This document shows, piece after piece, positions 7,268 to 13,537 of a stretch of DNA of 14,458 nt (the first letter of the stretch is position 1; the number at the start of each line of letters is the position of its first letter). The notes beneath the pieces were generated by a model. That model did not search any database, was not told where the DNA came from, and saw only the letters and a program-made list of their open reading frames with translations. The stretch comes from an uncultured Opitutia bacterium. Its GTDB lineage: Bacteria > Verrucomicrobiota > Verrucomicrobiia > Opitutales > UBA953. The stretch spans positions 1 to 14,458 of the forward strand of contig CALNBE010000198.1 of assembly GCA_937874455.1 (NCBI GenBank), in the 5' to 3' direction. Both the position numbers and the translations under genes were made by a program.

Positions 7268-7741
7268 ATGAGTTCCTTCGACGAGCAATGCATGCGTGAG
7301 GCCGTCCGCCTTTCCCTGGAAAACGTCGCCCAAGGCGGCGGGCCGTTCGGCGCGGTCATCGCCAAAGACGGGCAAATCGTCGCCACCGGCACCAACGGCG
7401 TCACCCGCGACAACGATCCCACCGCCCATGCCGAGATTACCGCCATCCGCGCCGCCGCGCAAAAACTCGGCACCTTCGATCTCTCCGGCTGCGTCATCTA
7501 CACTTCCTGCGAGCCCTGCCCAATGTGCCTCGCCGCCATTTACTGGGCGCACCTCGGGGAAATTTTCTTCGGCAACAACCAGCACGACGCCCGCGCCGCC
7601 GGCTTCGACGACAATTTCCTTTACCAACAATTCGCCCTGCCCGCCGCGCAAAGGAAAATTCCCATGCGCCCGCTGCTCCGCCCGCTCGCCCAATCCGCCT
7701 TCGCCGCTTGGACCGCCGCGACCGACAAAACCTGCTACTGA
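7268..7741 (+). CDS. guaD: Guanine deaminase (cytidine-deaminase fold, GuaD type)
   Basis: A 157-residue cytosolic zinc hydrolase that deaminates guanine to xanthine and ammonia in purine salvage. It closely resembles Bacillus subtilis GuaD (156 residues): GGPFGAVIAKDG, NDPTAHAEITAIR (zinc ligand H54 and proton-shuttle E56), YTSCEPCPMCLAAIYWA (zinc ligands C84 and C87), AGFDDNFLYQQ and a C-terminal Tyr (Y157) matching the residue that closes the partner's active site in the domain-swapped dimer. The ATG at 7268 matches the family start and length; earlier in-frame sequence reaches into the DUF3261 gene in another frame and has no family similarity. It is convergent with the GxGYxYP gene, only 25 bases away, with no evident terminator between. 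The neighbouring genes give no hint of a purine operon. Confidence 0.93.
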   Translation: MSSFDEQCMREAVRLSLENVAQGGGPFGAVIAKDGQIVATGTNGVTRDNDPTAHAEITAIRAAAQKLGTFDLSGCVIYTSCEPCPMCLAAIYWAHLGEIFFGNNQHDARAAGFDDNFLYQQFALPAAQRKIPMRPLLRPLAQSAFAAWTAATDKTCY

Positions 7742-7766
7742 GCCGGCCTCGCCCCTTTCGATCACC

Positions 7767-9371
7767 TCACTTTTTTTCCCGCACCCGCTGGCGAAACTGC
7801 CGCACAAACTCGTCCGGCGCCACCACTCGCACATCCTCCGGCAACCGCCGGATCAAATTCGCCACATCCGCCACCGAATGACTCCAGGCGTGCACCGCGA
7901 TGTAGGAGTAGCCTGCGGAATCGTCCGGTGTGCGCGGCGCGGAGGAAAGCAAACGCAGCACCGAATCCGGGTCCGCGCCGGCAATGCCCTTCCACAGCAT
8001 CGCCCGCGCCGAAATCACCGGTTTTCCCTCCGCCCACACGACCTTGCCCTTGCCTTTGTCATACGGCGCGTAATCGCAGTAAAGCAGCGCGTCGATCATC
8101 GGCTGGCGGAGGTATTCCCGCCACAAATCCGTCCGCTCCAGCGCGTCGAAATCCAGAATCTGCACCAGCCGCAAATCCGCCTGTTTCATCAACCGGTTCA
8201 ACTCGCGGCAATGCTGCGCCAGCGCGCCGGAAGGAAATTCGCTGGGATAAAAATAGCCGTTGCCCGACGGCCCGGCGACAAACACATCCCGCCCGCATCC
8301 GCTTCCGGCCTCGCGGTAATACCATTCCATCACGCCCGGTGCCACCGCCGCCATGCTGGGCGCGATGCCCCAGCCCAGGGGAATTTCCTTCCGGCGCGGA
8401 CTGCCAAACCAGCCTTCGCCGACCGGAAAATCATTCAGCATCCAGCTCAAGTTGTCGCCGTCCGTGAACACAAAGGTCACCAGATGCTCCCGCTTCCCGG
8501 AATTTCCTCCGCGCGGTGCCGCCTTTTGCCGCAGCGGCCCGGAGGCCGGCAGTGCGCTGGTCACCGCCAGATTCTGCACATGATCCGTCGGCACCATCGC
8601 CATGCCGCGTTTGGAATTGCGCCGGATAAAAACATCCTCGCCGCCCGCGCTGCCCCAGCCGAGCACCAGCGTGCCGAGGCCGTGCCGGTCCAGCACTTGC
8701 CGCGCCACCGGATCGTTGCCCGCGGGGAAAACCACCGCGCCGCCCAGCATCGCGTAATCGCGCAACTGGTACGCCATTTCCGCCCGCTGCTCGATCACCA
8801 GTCCCGGATGCGCGCCGCCCGCCGTTCTTTCCTTTTCCGTCAGGCTCTCCAGTGTCCGGCCCCGCGCGTCGCCAATCCTCTTCCAACCCGCCTCCCGCGC
8901 GGGTTCCTCCAAGGCGTCTTCCAGCGCAATCGCCCCCGCGCCCCGGGCCAGCACCTGCGCCACCGACTGCGACTCCGGCTCGTCTTTCCGGTAAAGCACA
9001 TATTGCCCCGACGCAGTTTTGAAGTGACGCAGCACCGCCGCAAAGGAATCCAGCTTTTCCTCCGGGATTCCGCGCTGGCGCAGCAGGCCCAGCCACAGGT
9101 TCTCCCCGCTTTTCCCCCCTCCGCCACCCAGCCAGATGTTTTCCCCGCGCCGTCGCGCCAACTGGCCCTGCAAACTGGCCAGCGCCACCCGCTGCCCGGA
9201 GGAAAGCCCGTGGGGATTCACCAGGAAAATTTTCTCCGGCAATTGCCCGCGCGGCAGGGGCGGCAAAGCTTTTTCCTGCGCCTGCGCGGCGGAAATTCCC
9301 CCCGCGACCAAAGCCAGCCAAAGCAGAAGGCCACCGCTCAGCAGGCCGTTTCGTCGAAGGAAATTTTTCAT
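7767..9371 (-). CDS. Secreted GxGYxYP family protein (putative glycoside hydrolase)
   Basis: A 534-residue exported protein. From the ATG at 9371 it has a signal peptide (KNFLRR, then a long Leu/Gly/Ala core, likely cut after AQA near residue 31). Starting at an upstream ATG (9413) would put 14 extra residues ahead of the signal, so the later start is preferred. The family motif is GNGYFYPS at about 370-377, and an acidic strand VTFVFTDGDN ends near residue 307. These fit the GxGYxYP N- and C-terminal domains, described as putative glycoside hydrolases with unproven substrates. It probably acts in the periplasm or outside the cell on a polysaccharide. It lies downstream of hemE on the same strand, but the terminator at 9475-9494 separates them, so it probably has its own promoter in the 129-base gap. 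Exact copies of the repeated word lie at 7939 and 8503. Confidence 0.83.
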   Translation of the reverse strand: MKNFLRRNGLLSGGLLLWLALVAGGISAAQAQEKALPPLPRGQLPEKIFLVNPHGLSSGQRVALASLQGQLARRRGENIWLGGGGGKSGENLWLGLLRQRGIPEEKLDSFAAVLRHFKTASGQYVLYRKDEPESQSVAQVLARGAGAIALEDALEEPAREAGWKRIGDARGRTLESLTEKERTAGGAHPGLVIEQRAEMAYQLRDYAMLGGAVVFPAGNDPVARQVLDRHGLGTLVLGWGSAGGEDVFIRRNSKRGMAMVPTDHVQNLAVTSALPASGPLRQKAAPRGGNSGKREHLVTFVFTDGDNLSWMLNDFPVGEGWFGSPRRKEIPLGWGIAPSMAAVAPGVMEWYYREAGSGCGRDVFVAGPSGNGYFYPSEFPSGALAQHCRELNRLMKQADLRLVQILDFDALERTDLWREYLRQPMIDALLYCDYAPYDKGKGKVVWAEGKPVISARAMLWKGIAGADPDSVLRLLSSAPRTPDDSAGYSYIAVHAWSHSVADVANLIRRLPEDVRVVAPDEFVRQFRQRVREKK

Positions 9372-9474
9372 GGGAACAAGTCGGGGTGGAAATGCGGATG
9401 CCGTCCGCGACAACGCCCGGGCGCCGCCGCTGCTCCGTTTTGCTTGGACTTTCCTCCGCGCCCCTTGGTTCCCG

Positions 9475-9494
9475 AAAAAAAGCCGCCAGGCGGC
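9475..9494 (-). terminator. Rho-independent terminator after hemE
   Basis: Read on the minus strand just past the hemE stop, GCCGC-CTG-GCGGC (9494-9482) is followed by seven Ts (9481-9475). The stem is short (5 bp) but all GC. It separates hemE from the GxGYxYP gene. Confidence 0.78.
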
Positions 9495-9500
9495 GCTGTG

Positions 9501-10541
9501 TCACACCACGTCGTTGCGCCACCCGGTGACCGTTTGCACCAGCGTCTCGACGTTTTCCAGCTTCGCATCGGGTGTGATGCCGTGCCCGAGGTTGAAAATG
9601 TGCCCGGGCGTTTTCCGCATGTCCTGCAACACCTGGCGGGCCTTGCCCCGCACATTTTCCGGCGTGGTGGTGAGCACTGCCGGGTCCAAATTCCCCTGCA
9701 AGGCCACATCCTTCCCCACCACGGCTTTCACCGCCGACAGGCGGCAGGTCCAGTCCAGACTGACCACCCGAGCGCCGGTCTCGGCGATTTCCCGCGCGCA
9801 GTGGTTCATGCCTTTCGCATAAACAATCACCGGAAAATTCTTGGGCAGCCCGGCAATCACCCGGCGGATCCACCGCAGCGAGAGCGCGTCATAATTTTGC
9901 TCCGTGCACAGGCCGCCCCAACTGTCAAAAATCTGCACCGCGTCCGCCCCGGCCGCGATCTGCATGTTGAGATAAGTCACCAGCGACTCGCTCAATTTTC
10001 CCATCAGCGCCTTGAACAGTTCCGGCTCCTCCGCCGCCAGCGCGCGAATGTTCACCCCCTCGCCCACGCTTCCGCCTTCCACCATGTAAGTGGCCAGCGT
10101 CCAGGGCGACCCGGCGAAACCCAGCAGCGCCGTTTTTTCCCCCAGCGCCGCGCGCACTAGGCGCAAGGCCTGCGCGACATAGTCCAGCCGTTCGGGCACC
10201 GCGTCCACCGCCAGCGCCGCGATTTGCGCCGCGCGGTTCAGCACAAAATCCATCGCAATGCCGCCGCCTTCGCGAAACGAATACCCCTGCCCCAGCGCCT
10301 CCGGCACCACCAGAATGTCGCTGAACACAATGGCCGCGTCCAAAGCAAAACGGCGCAGCGGCTGGAGGGACACCTCCGCCGCCAGTTCCGGCGTCCGCAC
10401 CATGGTCAGAAAATCGTGCCGCTCCTTCAGTTCCCGGTACTCGGGCAGATAGCGGCCCGCCTGGCGCATGATCCAGATCGGCGGACGTTCCAAGGTTTCG
10501 CAACGGCAGGCAGCCAAAAATCGATCGCGGGAGGAAAGCAT
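9501..10541 (-). CDS. hemE: Uroporphyrinogen decarboxylase
   Basis: A 346-residue cytosolic enzyme that removes four carboxyl groups from uroporphyrinogen III to give coproporphyrinogen III in haem synthesis. Family motifs are all present: IMRQAGRYLPEYRE (R26 and R30 bind substrate carboxylates), FSDILVVPEALG (the conserved Asp, D75), LATYMVEGGS (Y152), IFDSWGG (S207) and FNLGHGITPD (H320). Length matches the usual 340-355. The ATG at 10541 is chosen because it puts LSSRDRFLAACR, a normal HemE start, at the N-terminus; a TTG at 10583 would add 14 unlike residues. It begins 48 bases after a lipoprotein gene on the same strand and is followed by an intrinsic terminator, so it is probably the last gene of that transcript. 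No exact copy of the repeated 10-mer lies within it. No other haem gene is nearby. Confidence 0.96.
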   Translation of the reverse strand: MLSSRDRFLAACRCETLERPPIWIMRQAGRYLPEYRELKERHDFLTMVRTPELAAEVSLQPLRRFALDAAIVFSDILVVPEALGQGYSFREGGGIAMDFVLNRAAQIAALAVDAVPERLDYVAQALRLVRAALGEKTALLGFAGSPWTLATYMVEGGSVGEGVNIRALAAEEPELFKALMGKLSESLVTYLNMQIAAGADAVQIFDSWGGLCTEQNYDALSLRWIRRVIAGLPKNFPVIVYAKGMNHCAREIAETGARVVSLDWTCRLSAVKAVVGKDVALQGNLDPAVLTTTPENVRGKARQVLQDMRKTPGHIFNLGHGITPDAKLENVETLVQTVTGWRNDVV

Positions 10542-10589
10542 TTCTTGGCGCTGACTGGGTGGCAGGAAGCTTGAAGGGAGCAAGGCAAA

Positions 10590-11066
10590 TCACTCCGCCG
10601 CCGCCTCGGGGAAAAACAACACCACTTCGCCGTCCTTCGCCCACCAGCGCGCCCCCGCCTGCCGGGCCGTCCTGTCAAACACCTCCAACAAAGAGGCTTC
10701 TCGGCGAAACAATTCCACCGGCCTTTTCCCCATTTTCCTCTGCGTCGCCTCATCCGCGAAACGCGCCCGGATCGGCGGGGTTCCCCCCACCTGCTGGTTG
10801 TGGGAAAAAACCGCCGCCAGCGTCGCCAGCGTCTGCTCACAGGAAACGCCTTCCGTGTTGAATCGGGATTTCTCCGCCGCCAGCCGTTGCAAGAGCGCGG
10901 GATCGCTGCGCGCCATTTCCAGCGCCTGGCATTGGTAATCCTCCGTCGGCGCGGTGTAAAACGCCCGGGCCGCCGCGATTTCCTCCGCGTCCGGCGCTGT
11001 GGATGTGGCGCAGCCCGCGCACAGGCCGGTCAGCAAAAACAACCCGAGGAATTTCGAAAAACGCAT
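10590..11066 (-). CDS. Predicted lipoprotein of unknown function
   Basis: A 158-residue protein with a short signal (MRFSKFLGLFLLTGLCAGC) and lipobox LCAGC, lipidated at Cys19. I do not recognise the family. The mature part is charged and mostly helical; two more Cys (in YQCQAL and GVSCEQT) could form a disulphide. The last 40 residues (SLLEVFDRTARQAGARWWAK, then DGEVVLFF) have the helix-strand-turn-strand look of the short STN-type domain in secretins and TonB-linked proteins, but this is only a pattern match. The ATG at 11066 is the only start that places the signal peptide first. It lies 52 bases after the helicase gene and 48 before hemE, so all three may share a transcript. An exact repeated word (10979-10988) encodes AEEI just after the lipidation site, and another lies in the upstream gap at 11083. 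Confidence 0.75.
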   Translation of the reverse strand: MRFSKFLGLFLLTGLCAGCATSTAPDAEEIAAARAFYTAPTEDYQCQALEMARSDPALLQRLAAEKSRFNTEGVSCEQTLATLAAVFSHNQQVGGTPPIRARFADEATQRKMGKRPVELFRREASLLEVFDRTARQAGARWWAKDGEVVLFFPEAAAE

Positions 11067-11118
11067 GCCAGCAACCAAGCCTTTTCCTCCGCGAAAACAA
11101 TCCCCAATCGCCCGCGCC

Positions 11119-13419
11119 TCACTCCCGCAGCCAGCGCGCCAAATCCTCCTCCCGCCGGATTTCCTCCCCGCCACGGTATTCCTCCGCCAGCAGTTCCGCG
11201 CAGGCCGCCTCGGCAAAACGCCGGCAATGCAGCAGCACCTTCGCCTTTTGCCCCGGCCCGCGCACCAACCGCCCCAGCGCCTGGTTTACCTTGCGCAGCG
11301 CCGGGACGAGAAACACGCGGCGAAAACCGTCCTCCCGCCCGCCGCTTTTTTCCAGCAGCGTCCGGCGCGCGGCCTGCACAGCGTTTACCTCCGGCAACCC
11401 GGGACTCACCACCATCGCCCGCTCCACCTTTCCGCCGAGCAAATCAATTCCCTCCGCCAGCCCGCCGCCCAGCACCAGAAAAATCCCGTGCGCCGCCACC
11501 AGCGCCTCCGCGACAAATGCCTCCTGCTCCGCCGGAGTCGTCCCGGCCGGCTGCACCACCACCTGAAACCCGGGATCCAGCGCCGCCACATAAGTCCGCA
11601 CCGCCTCCGCGTAGCGATACGAGGGGAAAAACACCACCACCGGCGGTTCCTCGCCCAGCGCCAGCACCGTTTCCGCCGTGGTGCGCAAATGCCGCTCCCG
11701 CGACTTCAACCGGGTGTCCACCCGTGTATCCACCGCCACGGTGTAAGCGTGCCGCCGCCATTCCGCCGCGCACTCCAAAAAGCCTGCGGCGGCTTCCTCC
11801 GCCAGCCCGCAGCTTTCCAAAAATTCCTCCGCCGGAGCCAGGGTGGCCGACATTAGCACCGCCCGCCCGAAACCCCGGATGCGCGCCCCAATTTCCTCCG
11901 CCGCCTCCAGGCACTCGCCCGCCAGCACGCCCGGCTCCGGCACCCGGAGCAAATAACGCTCCGCCGCCGCATCGTCCAGTGTTGCGAGAATTTCCTCCGG
12001 CAGCGCCAGCGTTTCCCACACATCCTCGTCCTCCGGCTCCAGTCCAAACAGCGGCTGTTCCGTCCACAGTCGCCCGATTTCCTCGCACAAATCCCGCGTC
12101 CAATACTCCTGCTCCAGTGTCAGCCGGTCCGCCCGTACCAGTCCTTCCAGATATTCCGTCCAGGCGGCCCACTGCCGCCGCCACTCCCGGGGCGCGCCCG
12201 CCCGTTCCAAGGCTTTTCCCGCCCGCGCCGCCGCGTTTTCCTCCGCCCGCCAGCTGCGCGCCTCCGCCGCCCGCGCGGGGAGATTGTGCGCCTCGTCCAC
12301 GATCAGCAATGCCTCCCGGTCGTCCCAGCCGGGCAGGTTTTCCAGCACGCCCGCCTGCCGCGGGGAAAAAATGTAATTGTAATCACACAGCAAAAACTCC
12401 GTCAGCGGCAGCAGGGCCCGGGTGATTTCCCAGGGCGGCACGCCCGCCGCCGCGCCCAGCGCGCGCACCGCCGCCAAGTCCGTTTTTCCCTCCGCGAACA
12501 AACGCTCGGGATCAATGCCCGCCCGCCGCCAGTTGGCCCGCCAAATTTCCTCCGCCTCCGGCGTGTCCGCCACCCGGTGCTCTTCCTTCGCGTGCAGGGT
12601 CAGCACCCGCAGCGCGCCGGGATCGACCATCCGCTCCAGCTCCCGCCGCACCTGGATGCGCCCGGAGTTTTTCCCGGTCGCGTAAACAATCCGCGCCACC
12701 TCCCCATCGCGCAACCGGCGCAGGGCGTCCTCCAGGGCCAGCGCGGTTTTTCCAAAACCGGTCGGTGCCTCCAGCAAAACCACCGGTTCGTCCCGCCGCG
12801 CCAGTTCCTCCCGCGCGGCCAGCCACTCGGGGCGCATTTCCGCAAAGGGCATCTGAAATCGCAGGTGCTCCAGCCGCATCCGGCTCCGCCCGCGCGACTC
12901 GCCCCATTGCGCCAGCAGGCGCGCCGACGGGCCGATCCATTCCTCCGCGGGTTCCGTTGGCGACAGCAACTGGCGCATCCCGGTCGCGGGTTCCACCAGC
13001 AGCAATTCCCCCCGCACTTTTTTCCCGGCGTTTTCCGGACGCTGACGCAGGCCCAGACAATACAGTGCGAGCTGCACAAAAAAATGCCGCCGCTCCTCCC
13101 GCCAAAATTCCTCCGGGCGCGGCAGCGGTCCGCTGACCGTCTTCACTTCGCGCACCAGAATTTCCTCCGCGTTTTCCCGCAACTGGTCGATCCGTCCGTC
13201 CACCGCCAGCGTCCAACCGTCCTCCACCCAAAAGGTTTTCACCGCGACCTCGAAGCGCCAGCCCTCCGCCGGATTTTCCTCCGCCTGCAACGCGGCATGC
13301 CACTCCCGCCCCACCTCCGCCCGCCAGCGTCCGCACCGTCCGGCCACACGGCTGCCGCCAAACAGGGCAAACGCCCCGGCGGAAATTTCTATTCGTCGCT
13401 GTCCCGGCACCAAACGCAT
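11119..13419 (-). CDS. XPD/DinG-type superfamily 2 helicase with N-terminal RecB-like nuclease domain, lacking the Fe-S cysteines
   Basis: A 766-residue protein. The N-terminal 200 residues look like a PD-(D/E)XK (RecB/Cas4-like) nuclease: VDGRID (D74, D78), VREVKTV (E91, K93) and QLALY (Q116, Y120). The helicase follows: Walker A APTGFGKT (218-225), DEAH box (375-378), SATL (524-527) and motif VI QALGRLVRG (Q713, R717, R720). This is the Rad3/XPD/DinG class of ATP-dependent DNA helicases used in repair or for unusual DNA structures. In XPD and E. coli DinG four Cys between Walker A and DEAH bind a 4Fe-4S cluster; here that stretch holds one Cys (C345). The ATG at 13419 is preferred to the GTG at 13428 because AGGAG lies eight bases before it. 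The gene is divergent from the oxidoreductase across 118 bases. Five exact repeated words are in it, all read as AEEI or AEEN. Confidence 0.87.
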   Translation of the reverse strand: MRLVPGQRRIEISAGAFALFGGSRVAGRCGRWRAEVGREWHAALQAEENPAEGWRFEVAVKTFWVEDGWTLAVDGRIDQLRENAEEILVREVKTVSGPLPRPEEFWREERRHFFVQLALYCLGLRQRPENAGKKVRGELLLVEPATGMRQLLSPTEPAEEWIGPSARLLAQWGESRGRSRMRLEHLRFQMPFAEMRPEWLAAREELARRDEPVVLLEAPTGFGKTALALEDALRRLRDGEVARIVYATGKNSGRIQVRRELERMVDPGALRVLTLHAKEEHRVADTPEAEEIWRANWRRAGIDPERLFAEGKTDLAAVRALGAAAGVPPWEITRALLPLTEFLLCDYNYIFSPRQAGVLENLPGWDDREALLIVDEAHNLPARAAEARSWRAEENAAARAGKALERAGAPREWRRQWAAWTEYLEGLVRADRLTLEQEYWTRDLCEEIGRLWTEQPLFGLEPEDEDVWETLALPEEILATLDDAAAERYLLRVPEPGVLAGECLEAAEEIGARIRGFGRAVLMSATLAPAEEFLESCGLAEEAAAGFLECAAEWRRHAYTVAVDTRVDTRLKSRERHLRTTAETVLALGEEPPVVVFFPSYRYAEAVRTYVAALDPGFQVVVQPAGTTPAEQEAFVAEALVAAHGIFLVLGGGLAEGIDLLGGKVERAMVVSPGLPEVNAVQAARRTLLEKSGGREDGFRRVFLVPALRKVNQALGRLVRGPGQKAKVLLHCRRFAEAACAELLAEEYRGGEEIRREEDLARWLRE

Positions 13420-13427
13420 CGGCGCCA

Positions 13428-13432
13428 CTCCT
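13428..13432 (-). promoter_or_regulatory. Ribosome binding site for the helicase gene
   Basis: On the minus strand AGGAG is followed by eight bases and the ATG at 13419. It overlaps the alternative in-frame GTG at 13428, which makes that GTG an unlikely start. Confidence 0.65.
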
Positions 13433-13537
13433 ACGCCGGTTCCCTTCGCGGCGGCGAGAATGAAAAACAGGCTGGCTCCGGAACCCTTTCCGCGTTGTCC
13501 TGTTTGCCTTCTCGCAACCCTTTACCCAAAAAATCAC

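Larger units (their letters stand above)
121..13284. repeat. Dispersed 10-mer word TTTCCTCCGC / GCGGAGGAAA, 25 exact copies
   Basis: By hand count, exact forward copies start at 121, 156, 456, 1755, 1776, 2436, 3511, 3655, 3964, 4314, 4587, 6608, 8503, 9450, 10979, 11083, 11892, 12237, 12546, 13161 and 13275. Reverse copies start at 6879, 7050, 7191 and 7939. Copies differing only in the last base (forward at 298, 1523, 9056, 11991; reverse at 4323, 5779, 9196) raise the 9-mer core to about 32. By base composition far less than one exact copy would be expected on both strands. Twenty-one copies are inside genes; four (3655, 7191, 9450, 11083) lie in intergenic gaps that total only about 620 bases. 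The pattern resembles genome-wide words such as uptake sequences, Chi, KOPS or HIP1, but the function is unknown to me. Confidence 0.85.

Noticed and set aside
7296..10160. A 954-codon open frame on the plus strand across guaD, the GxGYxYP gene and hemE
   Set aside because: It runs antisense to two well-supported minus-strand genes and overlaps guaD in another frame. Its composition is Pro/Arg/His-rich with no motif, as expected from GC-rich shadow frames.
10542..10583. TTG start for hemE at 10583
   Set aside because: It would add 14 residues unlike HemE N-termini; the ATG at 10541 gives the usual length and start.
11083..11092. GGAGGAAA on the minus strand as ribosome binding site of the 158-residue lipoprotein
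   Set aside because: GGAGG would be nearly 20 bases from the ATG at 11066, too far. It is better explained as one more copy of the dispersed 10-mer.
121..13284. The dispersed word as Shine-Dalgarno or CRISPR-like repeats
   Set aside because: Most copies present the CU-rich strand as mRNA in plus-strand genes or lie deep in coding regions, so they are not ribosome binding sites. Spacing is irregular and there are no spacers, so it is not an array.
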